64,000 nucleotides of DNA from Brachyspira suanatina (lineage in GTDB: Bacteria > Spirochaetota > Brachyspiria > Brachyspirales > Brachyspiraceae). This document shows, piece by piece, positions 45,547-55,185 of this stretch. The translations under genes were made by a program, and so were the position numbers. The DNA lies in assembly GCF_001049755.1 (NCBI RefSeq), contig NZ_CVLB01000001.1:806001-870000 (forward strand), in the 5' to 3' direction. A model generated the notes under the pieces. It was not told the DNA's origin and did no database searches. It saw only the letters and a program-made list of their open reading frames with translations. Within the stretch, counting starts at the first letter, position 1. Every line of letters starts with the position of its first letter.

Positions 45547-47388
45547 ATGAGTAGGTTTTATAGTCTATCTTTTAAACTGCCAATTACTATTAGTTTAATG
45601 TCTATAATAATGTTAGGTTTTTTATTAAGTGCTTCTGTCTTTTTTTCAAATAAGGGAATAACACAAAGTACTGATACAGGTTTTAAGAATACTGTAGAAG
45701 GATATGCCAATCTATTTGATTCTATATTAGATGCTCAAGTAATGGTAAATAAAGCTTATACGAGCAGTGCTAATATTAAGAATTTTCTTACAGATATGAG
45801 TAATTCCTATAGAAATAATGTTAATCTTGATATAACTTCATATATAGAAAACAATAATTTCATTGAAAATATTTCAATAATGAATACTAATGGTGTAATA
45901 GTTTTTGATAAAAATGAAAAATTGATAGGAAGAAATTTTATGGATTTGAGACCGGATATGATGCGAAAATTGTTAGCCGGAGAAGACTTAGCTTTTGGAA
46001 ATGAAATTAAAGAATCAGCAGCTACAGGTGAACTTACAATATCTTTAGGTGTAAGAGTACTTGATTATAATAATCAATTGATAGGATATTTAGTTTCTAT
46101 TATAAAAATAATGGTTATATATGATAATTATTTTAGTAATATACAATTAGGAAGAACTGGAAGAATAGTAGCCGTTAATGATCAGCTTAAAGTTGTAATG
46201 GATACAGATCCAAAAGAAATAAATAAACAAGCACCAAATGAATATGATAATATAATAAAGAGCGGATCAGTATCTGGAAATATTAGTTATGTTGCTAATA
46301 ATCATATTAGAGCAGGTTTTTATAAAAAGATGACAGTTCAGCCTTGGATAGTAGCTTATGCCATGGATGAAGAAGAAATTTATGAGATTAATAAATCTAT
46401 AGTTATAACAAGTGTTATTATAGGTATAATATCTATGCTTCTTATGACATTTGTAGTGTTCTTATTTACTAGAAGTATAATAAAACCTTTAAACATTGTA
46501 GTTTCAGAGGCTAAAGAAATAGCATCTGGAAGACTTATTATGCATAATAGAAAATTAAATAGAAAAGATGAACTTGGAGAATTATCTCATTCTTTCCATG
46601 ATATGAAATATAAACTTATAGAAGTGATAGAAACAACTTTACATAATGCAGATAAGATGTCGCTTGCAGCAAATAATTTAGCAGCGGGTAATAAAGATTT
46701 ATCAAGAAGATCAGAGAATACAGCAGCTAATCTTGAAGAAACAGCGTCATCTATGGAAGAAATATCTTCAGCAATATCTATGGCTACAAATAATTCTGTT
46801 AAAGGCAATGAAATGATGAATCATTGTAGAGAGTCTATAGATAATGCTACATCAGTTGTATCAGAAACAGTTAGAAGTATGAATGAAGTTAATGCTGATA
46901 GTGAAAAGATCAAAGATATCATTAAAGTTATAGAAGGTATAGCATTCCAAACTAATATATTAGCTTTGAATGCGGCAGTAGAAGCAGCAAGAGCAGGCGA
47001 TCAAGGTAAAGGTTTCGCGGTAGTAGCTTCAGAGGTAAGAAGTTTGGCACAGAGCAGTCAGGATTCAGCTAAAGATATAACAGAATTAGTAAATCAAGTA
47101 TATGAAAAAATCAATAAAGCTAATAAGATAGTAGAAAGTCAGGAAGAGCTATTTATGAATATAAAAACTGAAATAGATGAAACAGCTAATATTATTAAAG
47201 ATATTAGTTCAGCAGCATTAGAACAGCAGTCAGGAGTAGCTCAGGTAAATAAAGCTGTAATGGAAATGGATTCTATAACACAAGAAAATGCTGCATTAGT
47301 GGAACAGTCTACAGCTTCATCACTAGCTTTATATGATGATGCTAAAGAACTACAATCTGTAATGAGTTTCTTTAAAATAGAAAAATAA
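45547..47388 (+). CDS. Methyl-accepting chemotaxis protein 3
   Basis: The 613-residue protein has the same architecture as receptor 2: helix, Cache-type sensor (LRPDMMRKLLAGEDLAFGNE), helix near residues 283-306, HAMP and MA domain. The first ~55 residues and the last ~265 residues are almost identical to receptor 4, while the sensor region between differs considerably. Such mosaic identity is typical of duplication with sensor diversification or gene conversion of the ends. AGGAG precedes the ATG. A 17-bp hairpin terminator follows. Confidence 0.93.
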   Translation: MSRFYSLSFKLPITISLMSIIMLGFLLSASVFFSNKGITQSTDTGFKNTVEGYANLFDSILDAQVMVNKAYTSSANIKNFLTDMSNSYRNNVNLDITSYIENNNFIENISIMNTNGVIVFDKNEKLIGRNFMDLRPDMMRKLLAGEDLAFGNEIKESAATGELTISLGVRVLDYNNQLIGYLVSIIKIMVIYDNYFSNIQLGRTGRIVAVNDQLKVVMDTDPKEINKQAPNEYDNIIKSGSVSGNISYVANNHIRAGFYKKMTVQPWIVAYAMDEEEIYEINKSIVITSVIIGIISMLLMTFVVFLFTRSIIKPLNIVVSEAKEIASGRLIMHNRKLNRKDELGELSHSFHDMKYKLIEVIETTLHNADKMSLAANNLAAGNKDLSRRSENTAANLEETASSMEEISSAISMATNNSVKGNEMMNHCRESIDNATSVVSETVRSMNEVNADSEKIKDIIKVIEGIAFQTNILALNAAVEAARAGDQGKGFAVVASEVRSLAQSSQDSAKDITELVNQVYEKINKANKIVESQEELFMNIKTEIDETANIIKDISSAALEQQSGVAQVNKAVMEMDSITQENAALVEQSTASSLALYDDAKELQSVMSFFKIEK

Positions 47389-47395
47389 TTAAAAA

Positions 47396-47456
47396 AATAT
47401 TATTATATAGAGTAACTTTATATTGAGTTTTCTCTATATAATAATATTAATATTTC
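47396..47456 (+). terminator. Terminator of chemoreceptor gene 3
   Basis: AATATTATTATATAGAG (47396-47412) pairs perfectly with CTCTATATAATAATATT (47432-47448), giving a 17-bp stem followed by T-rich sequence. Confidence 0.8.
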
Positions 47457-47486
47457 TTTTTTATGTATGCATCAAGTGTTATTTAA

Positions 47487-47515
47487 TTGACAAGGCTAAT
47501 AGTTTTTACTATACT
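47487..47515 (+). promoter_or_regulatory. Promoter of chemoreceptor gene 4
   Basis: TTGACA (47487-47492) and TATACT (47510-47515) have the optimal 17-base spacing. Confidence 0.75.
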
Positions 47516-47592
47516 ATTTATTATCAGAAATTCTATCATTATTTTCGTATTTATCTAAAATAAATATCTAAAATATCCAAGGAGTTTGCATA

Positions 47593-49434
47593 ATGAGTAG
47601 ATTTAGTAGTTTATCTTTTAAAATGCCTATTACTATTAGTTTAATGTCTATATTAATGTTAACTTTTTTATTAAGTGCTTCTGTATTTTTTTCAAATAAA
47701 GGAATAACAGAAAGTACAGATACTGGGTTTAAAAATACTGTAGAAGGGTATGCTAATCTATTTAATTCTATATTAAATGCTCAGGTTATGGTTTCAGTAG
47801 CTTATTCCAGCAGTGCTAATATTAGAAACTATCTTCTAATCAGAGATGAAAATTATAGAAGATTAGGTTTGATTGATTTAAATTTATTCATAAAAAGAAA
47901 TGAATACTTAGAAAATATTTACGTTGTAGGTGTAGATGGTAGTATATTATTGGATAAAAAAAATGAATTGACTGGTCAGAGTATGGCAGAATTTAGACCT
48001 GGTATGTGGAATAAATTAAAGGCTGGTGAGGAATATTCTATTGGAAATAATATGAGAAAATCAGCAGATACAGGTGAGTATACTGTATCTATAGGTACTC
48101 AAATATTGGACTTTGAAAATAATATTATAGGTTATTTGGTATTGATAGTTAGATCGTCTATTATACATAAAAATTATTTTAGTAATATAAAGTTGGGAAG
48201 AAGTGGAAGAATAGTAGCAGTTAATGATCAGCTTAAAGTTGTAATGGATACTGATATAAATGAGGTGGCTAAAGATGCACCTAATGAATATGATAGCATA
48301 TTTAAGTCTGGAAGTTTAGAAGGAAATGTGGAATATAGTTTCAACAATCATAAAAGATTGGGGTATTATAAAAAAATGAAAATTCATCCTTGGATAGTAG
48401 CTTATGCTATGGATGAAGAAGAAATTTATGAGATAAACAAATCTATACTTGTAACTAGTATTATTATAGGTATAATATCTATGCTTCTTATGACATTTGT
48501 AGTGTTCTTATTTACTAGAAGTATAATAAAACCTTTAAACATAATTGTTGAAGAGGCTAAAGAAATAGAAGATGGAAAACTTGTAATTAATAGAAAACCT
48601 TTAAATAGAAAAGATGAGTTAGGAATATTATCAAGATCTTTTACTTCTATGCGTACAAGACTTATAGAAGTAATAGAAACAACTTTACATAATGCAGATA
48701 AGATGTCGCTTGCAGCAAATAATTTAGCAGCGGGCAATAAAGATTTATCAAGAAGATCAGAGAATACAGCAGCTAATCTTGAAGAAACAGCGTCATCTAT
48801 GGAAGAAATATCTTCAGCAATATCTATGGCTACAAATAATTCTGTTAAAGGTAATGAAATGATGAATCATTGTAGAGAGTCTATAGATAATGCTACATCT
48901 GTAGTATCAGAGACAGTTAGAAGTATGAACGAAGTTAATGCTGATAGTGAGAAGATTAAAGATATAATTAAAGTTATAGAAGGTATAGCATTTCAAACTA
49001 ATATATTAGCACTTAATGCAGCAGTAGAAGCAGCAAGGGCAGGTGATCAAGGTAAAGGTTTTGCAGTAGTAGCAAGCGAGGTAAGAAGTTTGGCACAGAG
49101 TAGTCAGGATTCAGCTAAAGATATAACAGAATTAGTAAATCAAGTATATGAAAAGATTAATAAAGCTAATAAGATAGTAGAAAGTCAGGAAGAGCTATTT
49201 ATGAATATAAAAACTGAAATAGATGAAACAGCTAATATTATTAAAGATATTAGTTCAGCAGCATTAGAACAGCAGTCAGGAGTAGCTCAAGTAAATAAAG
49301 CAGTAACAGAAATGGATTCTATAACACAAGAAAATGCTGCATTAGTGGAACAGTCTACAGCTTCATCACTAGCTTTATATGATGATGCTAAAGAACTTCA
49401 GTCTGTTATGAGTTTCTTTAGAATAGAAAGATAA
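47593..49434 (+). CDS. Methyl-accepting chemotaxis protein 4
   Basis: The 613-residue protein is the closest relative of receptor 3. The signalling domain from the HNADKMSLAANNLAAG segment to the C-terminus differs at only a few residues (for example KAVME to KAVTE and FKIEK to FRIER), while the sensor (residues about 60-270) and part of the HAMP region are distinct. It carries the same N-terminal SLSFKMPITISLMSI segment. GGAG precedes the start. It closes a run of four receptors on the plus strand. The ligand is unknown. Confidence 0.93.
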   Translation: MSRFSSLSFKMPITISLMSILMLTFLLSASVFFSNKGITESTDTGFKNTVEGYANLFNSILNAQVMVSVAYSSSANIRNYLLIRDENYRRLGLIDLNLFIKRNEYLENIYVVGVDGSILLDKKNELTGQSMAEFRPGMWNKLKAGEEYSIGNNMRKSADTGEYTVSIGTQILDFENNIIGYLVLIVRSSIIHKNYFSNIKLGRSGRIVAVNDQLKVVMDTDINEVAKDAPNEYDSIFKSGSLEGNVEYSFNNHKRLGYYKKMKIHPWIVAYAMDEEEIYEINKSILVTSIIIGIISMLLMTFVVFLFTRSIIKPLNIIVEEAKEIEDGKLVINRKPLNRKDELGILSRSFTSMRTRLIEVIETTLHNADKMSLAANNLAAGNKDLSRRSENTAANLEETASSMEEISSAISMATNNSVKGNEMMNHCRESIDNATSVVSETVRSMNEVNADSEKIKDIIKVIEGIAFQTNILALNAAVEAARAGDQGKGFAVVASEVRSLAQSSQDSAKDITELVNQVYEKINKANKIVESQEELFMNIKTEIDETANIIKDISSAALEQQSGVAQVNKAVTEMDSITQENAALVEQSTASSLALYDDAKELQSVMSFFRIER

Positions 49435-49500
49435 ATATTATTATTTTACTTTAAGTTAAAAAATTATTTAAAAATTGAAGTGATATTATAAAATTAAAGT

Positions 49501-49744
49501 GTGGGTAGACGTAATTAAATTTTTAAATTTTAATTACAACTCCCACCCTTTAAGATTTTTTTATTTAATTATAAAATTATAATTTATATTTATATTTTTA
49601 CTAAATAAGTAAGTAAAGTGCCCGCCCAAGTGTTATTTAAATTTTTAGTTTTTATTAACGCACATTTAATTAAATTTTATATATAGTTAAATTTAAAATG
49701 CATCATTAAGGTATAATTATAGCTTTGCGTGCGTAATATTTTTA
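49501..49744. repeat. Modular palindromic intergenic repeat, locus 4
   Basis: GTGGGTAG (49501) forms a ~48-bp hairpin with CTCCCACCC (49540). CCCGCCC follows about 72 bases later (49621), and a module bounded by AACGCACA (49657) and GCGTGCGT (49737) follows after a further 29 bases. Order and spacing match half of locus 1. With the hydrogenase promoter it fills the 458-base gap before the maturation genes; the first hairpin may terminate receptor 4. Confidence 0.78.
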
Positions 49745-49786
49745 TCTAAATACCAGTAAAAATTTGATAAACTTAGAAAATATCTA

Positions 49787-49814
49787 TTTACAAATTAAAA
49801 ATAATTATTATAAT
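49787..49814 (+). promoter_or_regulatory. Promoter of the hydrogenase maturation genes
   Basis: TTTACA (49787-49792) and TATAAT (49809-49814) are 16 bases apart. The leader to the first ATG is about 70 bases, with no clear Shine-Dalgarno site. Confidence 0.7.
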
Positions 49815-49892
49815 ATTATTAACCTAAGTGAGTAACTATTAAGGTTTATCATAAAGGTATTTAAAATTTATATTAATCTGATTTATTAGCCT

Positions 49893-50144
49893 ATGGAAAA
49901 TAATAGAATTGCTGTTATAGGAATAATAGTAGAAAAAACAGAAAATGTTTCAAAAGTTAATGAAATTCTGCATGATTACAGTGATTTTATTATAGGAAGG
50001 ATGGGAATTCCTTATAGAGAAGAGAATATAAATATAATCAGCATAGTCTTAAATGCTCCTAATGATAAAATTAATAGTTTAACAGGCAAACTTGGTATGC
50101 TTGAAGGTGTTTCTGCAAAAGCACTTTATGCAAGTAAAAAGTAA
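49893..50144 (+). CDS. TM1266-like iron-only hydrogenase system regulator (ACT-like)
   Basis: The 83-residue protein begins RIAVIGIIVEKTENVSKVNEIL and continues FIIGRMGIPYREENINIISIVL-A and LTGKLGMLEGVSAKALY. This is the TM1266 family of small ferredoxin-like-fold proteins encoded with hydrogenase maturases. They are annotated as putative regulators of the [FeFe]-hydrogenase system; the mechanism is not established. It lies 44 bases upstream of hydG in the same direction, which fits the family's usual location. Confidence 0.85.
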   Translation: MENNRIAVIGIIVEKTENVSKVNEILHDYSDFIIGRMGIPYREENINIISIVLNAPNDKINSLTGKLGMLEGVSAKALYASKK

Positions 50145-50188
50145 AATTAGGTTAAATATTATCAGTTTAATTATTAGGAGTTTATATC

Positions 50189-51613
50189 ATGTCTTCTGCT
50201 ACTTTGTTTAAGTACGATTCAAAATCAAGAAATGCAAATGAATTTATTAATGATGAAGAAATTTTAAAAACCATATCTCAAGTAGAAAGCGGTAATTACA
50301 ATATAAGAAATATATTAGATAAGGCTAAAGAGATGAAAGGCCTTGAACCTAATGAGGCATTGGCTTTACTTCTTTGCGATGATAAAGATGCAGAAAATGA
50401 AATGTATGAAATAGCTAAGAAAATAAAATTAGAAATATATGGAAAGAGAATAGTTTTATTTGCTCCTCTTTATTTATCAAACTACTGTATTAATGGCTGT
50501 GTTTATTGTCCTTATCATGCTAAAAATAAACATATAGCTAGAAAGCAATTAACTCAAGATGAGATTAGAGCTGAAGTTATAGCATTACAAGATATGGGAC
50601 ATAAAAGACTTGCATTAGAAACAGGAGAAGATCCTGATTATGCTAGTATGGAATATTTACTTGAATCAATAAAAACAATATACAGTATTAAGCATAAAAA
50701 CGGAGCTATTAGAAGAGTTAATGTTAATATTGCCGCAACTACAGTAGAAAATTATAAAAAGTTAAAAGATGCCGGCATTGGTACTTATGTATTATTCCAA
50801 GAAACATACCATAAACCAACTTATGAGAAAGTTCATCCAAGTGGCCCAAAAAGCAATTATGAATATCATACAGAGGCAATGGACAGAGCTATGGAAGGCG
50901 GAATTGATGATGTTGGTATAGGGGTATTATTCGGACTTTACAATTATAAATATGATTTTACTGCTATGCTTTACCATGCTAAGCATTTGGAAGATACTTT
51001 TGGATGCGGCCCTCATACTATAAGCGTACCAAGAATAAGACCTGCCGATGATGTTGATGTAAAAAGTTTTCCTAATGCTATTACTGATAGCTTATTCAAA
51101 AAGATAGTTGCTGTTTTAAGAATAGCTGTTCCTTATACTGGAATAATAGTTTCTACTAGAGAGAGTCAGAAATCAAGAGAAGAAGTTTTGGAAGTTGGAG
51201 TTTCTCAGATAAGCGGAGGATCAAGAACAAGCGTTGGAGGATATGTTGAAGAGGAAGAAGAGAATTCCAAACAGTTTGAAATTTCAGATAACCGTTCTCT
51301 TGATGATATTATAAAATGGCTTGCTGATATAGATTATCTTCCTAGTTTCTGTACTGCTTGCTATAGAGAGGGAAGAACAGGAGATAGATTCATGGCATTT
51401 GCTAAAAGCGGACAAATAAAAAATTTCTGTCAGGCTAATGCTATAATAACTTTAAAAGAATATGAGAATGATTATGCTAAAGAAGAAACTAAAAAATCTA
51501 TAGATAAAGTTATAATAAATGAAATAGAAAAAGTGCCTAATGAAAATGTAAAGGCAAAATTAGTAGATTCTTTAAAAGGCATAGATGAGGGAAGGAGAGA
51601 TTTCAAATTTTAA
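50189..51613 (+). CDS. hydG: [FeFe]-hydrogenase maturase HydG (radical SAM tyrosine lyase)
   Basis: The 474-residue protein contains the radical SAM cluster motif CINGCVYC (about residues 100-107, CX3CX2C), GVLFGLYNYKYDF and QISGGSRTSVGGY. The second, auxiliary cluster site is CTACYREGRTGDRFM near the C-terminus (about residues 390-404). HydG cleaves tyrosine to provide CO and cyanide ligands for the H-cluster. AGGAG precedes the ATG. A long hairpin lies between it and hydF. No structural hydrogenase gene is within the window. Confidence 0.96.
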   Translation: MSSATLFKYDSKSRNANEFINDEEILKTISQVESGNYNIRNILDKAKEMKGLEPNEALALLLCDDKDAENEMYEIAKKIKLEIYGKRIVLFAPLYLSNYCINGCVYCPYHAKNKHIARKQLTQDEIRAEVIALQDMGHKRLALETGEDPDYASMEYLLESIKTIYSIKHKNGAIRRVNVNIAATTVENYKKLKDAGIGTYVLFQETYHKPTYEKVHPSGPKSNYEYHTEAMDRAMEGGIDDVGIGVLFGLYNYKYDFTAMLYHAKHLEDTFGCGPHTISVPRIRPADDVDVKSFPNAITDSLFKKIVAVLRIAVPYTGIIVSTRESQKSREEVLEVGVSQISGGSRTSVGGYVEEEEENSKQFEISDNRSLDDIIKWLADIDYLPSFCTACYREGRTGDRFMAFAKSGQIKNFCQANAIITLKEYENDYAKEETKKSIDKVIINEIEKVPNENVKAKLVDSLKGIDEGRRDFKF

Positions 51614-51640
51614 TTTTTAGGGTTACTCATTTTATAATTG

Positions 51641-51699
51641 ATTCAGTTTTCTTAATTGCATCTATTGATATATGCATTAAGAAAGCTGAATTGATTTTA
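51641..51699 (+). terminator. Long hairpin between hydG and hydF
   Basis: ATTCAGTTTTCTTAATTGCA (51641-51660) pairs with TGCATTAAGAAAGCTGAAT (51673-51691) with two weak positions, and TTTTATTT follows. It may be an internal terminator or a processing site, setting hydF expression below hydG. Confidence 0.65.
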
Positions 51700-51715
51700 T
51701 TTATGAATAGGATAT

Positions 51716-52918
51716 GTGAAAAATATGAATGATACACCGAATGCAAATAGAACTCATATTGCAATATTTGGAAGAAGAAATGCAGGTAAATCTAGTATTA
51801 TAAATGCAATAGCCAATCAGGATATAGCAATAGTTTCTGATACTGCAGGAACAACTACTGATCCTGTTAAAAAAGCTATAGAAATAAATGGCATAGGTGC
51901 ATGTGTTATAGTTGATACTGCAGGTTTTGATGATGAGGGAGAGCTTGGAGCTTTAAGAATAGAAAGAACAAAAAAAATAATGGAGTCATCTGATATAGCT
52001 TTACTCGTTTTTGATTCTAGTTTTGTAGATAATGATTATTCGTTAGAGCTTAAATGGAAAAATAAACTTGAAAGTTTAGAGATACCAATTATAGCAGTTT
52101 TAAATAAAATAGATTTAAATGCTGATTATAAAAATATAGAACAAAATATAAAAGAAATTTTTAATTTAGAAACTGTTTCAATAAGCGCTATAAATGCTAA
52201 CAATAAAATTAATATAGATAAATTAATTGATGCTATAAAATTAACGATTCCAAAAACAGAAGAAATAAGTATAACAGGACATATAATAAAAGAGGATGAT
52301 ATAGTAATGCTTGTTATGCCTCAGGATATTCAAGCACCTAAAGGCAGATTGATTCTTCCTCAAGTTCAAACTATAAGAGATATTTTAGACAATAAAGCTG
52401 TGATAATGGCTTCTACTTTTGATAAATTTGAAAATGCATTAAAAGCATTAAGCAAAGCACCTAAAGTAATAATAACAGATTCTCAAGTTTTTAAAGAAGT
52501 GGAAAAATTAAAACCTAAAGAAAGTTTATTAACTTCATTTTCTGTATTATTTGCCCGTTATAAAGGAGATGAGAAAATATATAAAAAAGGTGCTGATTTT
52601 ATAGATAATTTAACAAAGGACAGTAAAATATTAATAGCAGAAAGCTGCACTCATATACCATTGGAAGGAGATATAGGCAGAGTAAAAATTCCAAATTTAT
52701 TAAAAAAGAAATTTGGTTTTGAATTTGATATAGATTATGTTGCAGGTAATGATTTTCCAGATGATTTGTCAAAATATGATTTGGTTATACATTGCGGAGG
52801 ATGCATGGGTACTAGAAAACATATTTTAAATAGAATAAGAATATGCGAAGAACAGAATATACCTATAACTAATTACGGTATGACTATAGCAAAGATTAAT
52901 GGAGTTCAATATATATAA
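51716..52918 (+). CDS. hydF: [FeFe]-hydrogenase maturation GTPase HydF
   Basis: The 400-residue protein has an N-terminal GTPase domain with GRRNAGKSS (P-loop, about residues 18-26), DTAGTTTDPV, VDTAGFDDEGELG and NKID. The C-terminal cluster-binding domain has ESCTH (about residue 304) and HCGGCMGTRKH (about residue 357), the C-x-H and HC-x-x-C ligands of its [4Fe-4S] site. HydF is the scaffold carrying the diiron precursor to the hydrogenase. The frame opens at a GTG; an ATG nine bases later (51725) is an equally possible start relative to AGGA. Confidence 0.95.
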   Translation: MKNMNDTPNANRTHIAIFGRRNAGKSSIINAIANQDIAIVSDTAGTTTDPVKKAIEINGIGACVIVDTAGFDDEGELGALRIERTKKIMESSDIALLVFDSSFVDNDYSLELKWKNKLESLEIPIIAVLNKIDLNADYKNIEQNIKEIFNLETVSISAINANNKINIDKLIDAIKLTIPKTEEISITGHIIKEDDIVMLVMPQDIQAPKGRLILPQVQTIRDILDNKAVIMASTFDKFENALKALSKAPKVIITDSQVFKEVEKLKPKESLLTSFSVLFARYKGDEKIYKKGADFIDNLTKDSKILIAESCTHIPLEGDIGRVKIPNLLKKKFGFEFDIDYVAGNDFPDDLSKYDLVIHCGGCMGTRKHILNRIRICEEQNIPITNYGMTIAKINGVQYI

Positions 52919-52991
52919 AAGTAATTTTTAGTATTACAAATAAAATAAATTATTAATAATATATTTTATATAATTATATTTTTATTATAAC

Positions 52992-53019
52992 TTTACATTT
53001 ATGATTATTTTAGTATAAT
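52992..53019 (+). promoter_or_regulatory. Promoter producing an apparently leaderless mRNA (Rpn gene 2)
   Basis: TTTACA (52992-52997) and TATAAT (53014-53019) are 16 bases apart, and the ATG at 53026 begins six bases after the -10. Nearly the same sequence drives the relative at 21899. Confidence 0.72.
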
Positions 53020-53025
53020 AATATT

Positions 53026-53883
53026 ATGAGCCATAGAGATATTAATGTATTAAATGATTATTTTATGAGATATTTATTCTCATCTAAAGATAGTAATTTA
53101 ATATTGCTTGATTTTATTAATTCCACAATGCTTGATGCTGGTATGAAAACTTTTAGAAGAGTTGAGATTTTGACTCCATTTAATTATAAAGAAAATTATG
53201 AGGATAAAGAGACTATTGCTGATGTAAAATGTATTACACAGAATGGAACTGTTGTTATTATAGAAATACAATTACAAGGTAATTCAAGATTTCCAGAACG
53301 AATACTTTATTATTGGGCTTCGAATTATAGTAAACTCCTAAAGCATGGAGAAAAATATGATGCCCTTACTCCTGTAATTAGTATTAATTTACTTAATTTT
53401 AATTTAGATGATAATGATAATATTCATTCATGCTACATGATTTATGATACTCTTAATCAAAGGTTATTAACTGACCATTTACAAATCCATATAATAGAAT
53501 TAAAAAAGTTTAAATATAATTTACTCAAGCATGATTTGAATTGCTGGCTAAAATTTTTTACTATGAAAGAGAAAGATAATAAGGAGGTTATTATGTCAGA
53601 ATTAGTAAAAGAGAAACCTATAATGGAAGAAGTACAATCACGATATAATAATTTTATAAAAAACAGACTTATGATGAATGAATATGATAAAAGAGAAGCA
53701 TATCTATATGGCAACCAAATAATACTTGAAGAAGAAAGAAGATTAGGTATTGAAGAAGGTTTTAAACAAGGTATAAAAGAAAATCAAATATTAACTGTAA
53801 AAAATATGAAAAATAGAAATATGGATATAGCATTAATAAGAGATATTACTGGACTTAGTATAGAAGAAATAGAAAAATTATAA
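53026..53883 (+). CDS. Rpn/PD-(D/E)XK nuclease-family transposase-like protein 2
   Basis: The 285-residue protein is a paralogue of the one at 21899. It shares LNDYFMRYLFSSKDSN, EILTPFNYKENY, IADVKCITQNGTVVIIEIQLQ with the nuclease Asp and E-x-Q, and YYWASNYSK. The C-terminal helix ITGLSIEEIEKL is also shared, but the EGIK linker is reduced to LGIEEGFKQGIKENQI. It lies between hydF and hydE with its own promoter, which implies insertion into an older hydG-hydF-hydE run. A recombination-promoting nuclease function is known for the family; activity here is inferred. Confidence 0.8.
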   Translation: MSHRDINVLNDYFMRYLFSSKDSNLILLDFINSTMLDAGMKTFRRVEILTPFNYKENYEDKETIADVKCITQNGTVVIIEIQLQGNSRFPERILYYWASNYSKLLKHGEKYDALTPVISINLLNFNLDDNDNIHSCYMIYDTLNQRLLTDHLQIHIIELKKFKYNLLKHDLNCWLKFFTMKEKDNKEVIMSELVKEKPIMEEVQSRYNNFIKNRLMMNEYDKREAYLYGNQIILEEERRLGIEEGFKQGIKENQILTVKNMKNRNMDIALIRDITGLSIEEIEKL

Positions 53884-53976
53884 TGTAAAACATTTAAAAT
53901 TATATAGTGATATATTCTATAATTTATTACTCTCCATTTAGTAAAAACTATTCTAAATTATAAAGGAAATGTAAAC

Positions 53977-55098
53977 TTGATTAATATAAATAAAGCAAAA
54001 GAAATTATTAACAAAATAGAAATAGAAGAAAAAATATCAAAAGAAGATGCTTTGACTATTTTATCATCTTTTGAATATGATAATAATATAAATATAAAAA
54101 AATTACATGATGAAGAAAAAGAAGAAGTAAAGAAATTAAAAGAATATTTAAGAGTAAAGGCAAGAGAAAAAGCTGATAAAGTATTCGGCAAATATGTTTT
54201 TATGCGCGGGCTTATAGAATTTACTAATTATTGTAAGAATGACTGTATATATTGCGGAATAAGAAAAAGCAATAAAAATGCAGAAAGATACAGACTAAAT
54301 AAAGAAGATATTTTATCATGCTGCGAACTTGGTTATGAAATAGGATTTAGAACCTTTGTACTTCAGGGCGGAGAAGACCCTTATTATAATTTAGAAATTA
54401 TGTCTGATATAGTAGAAGCAATTAAAACAAAATATCCGGATTGTGCTTTAACATTATCAATAGGCGAAAAAGAAGAAGAGTATTATAAAGCATTAAAAGA
54501 AAAAGATGCTAATAGATTTTTACTTAGACATGAAACTTCTGATGATATTCATTATTCAAAACTTCATCCTAATAATATGAGTTTAGAAAATAGAAAAGAA
54601 TGTTTAAGAACTTTGAAAAAACTAGGCTATCAAACTGGTACAGGTATAATGGTTGGAAGCCCTTATCAAACTTTGGAGAATATTGCTGATGATTTAATTT
54701 TTATGCAGGAGATAAAACCAGAGATGATAGGTATAGGGCCTTTTCTTCCGCATAAAGATACTCCTTTTGCAAATGAAAAAAAAGGAGAATTGGAACTTAC
54801 TTTAATACTTATAAGCATACTTCGTCTAATTTTTCCATTGTCTTTGATACCAGCTACTACAGCTTTAGGTACTATTAAAGAAGGCGGCAGAGAATTAGGA
54901 ATACTTCATGGTGCTAATGTAGTTATGCCTAATTTATCTCCTATGAATGTAAGAAAAAAATATTTGCTTTATAATGATAAAATTGCTACAGGAAGCGAAT
55001 CAGCTGAAGGTGTTAAAAGCCTTAGAAATAATATGGAAAATATTGGCTATATTCTTACTGGTATGAGAGGAGATTTTGATATTAACAGACATATTTAA
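53977..55098 (+). CDS. hydE: [FeFe]-hydrogenase maturase HydE (radical SAM)
   Basis: The 373-residue protein has the radical SAM motif FTNYCKNDCIYCGIRKSN (about residues 82-99, CX3CX2C), GFRTFVLQGGEDPYY, LLRHETSDDIHYSKLHP and MVGSPYQTLENIADDL. HydE is thought to process a sulfur-containing precursor to the bridging dithiolate ligand of the H-cluster. The start is a TTG preceded by AAAGGA. No in-frame ATG occurs before the catalytic domain, so the TTG is well supported. The nuclease gene separates it from hydF, so it probably has its own transcription or reads through. Confidence 0.94.
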   Translation: MININKAKEIINKIEIEEKISKEDALTILSSFEYDNNINIKKLHDEEKEEVKKLKEYLRVKAREKADKVFGKYVFMRGLIEFTNYCKNDCIYCGIRKSNKNAERYRLNKEDILSCCELGYEIGFRTFVLQGGEDPYYNLEIMSDIVEAIKTKYPDCALTLSIGEKEEEYYKALKEKDANRFLLRHETSDDIHYSKLHPNNMSLENRKECLRTLKKLGYQTGTGIMVGSPYQTLENIADDLIFMQEIKPEMIGIGPFLPHKDTPFANEKKGELELTLILISILRLIFPLSLIPATTALGTIKEGGRELGILHGANVVMPNLSPMNVRKKYLLYNDKIATGSESAEGVKSLRNNMENIGYILTGMRGDFDINRHI

Positions 55099-55185
55099 AC
55101 TTTATAAAAAATAAAATTATATATTTACATATAATCTATTATATATTAAAATAGTACAATTATATGATAAGAGTAAAGATTAGTT

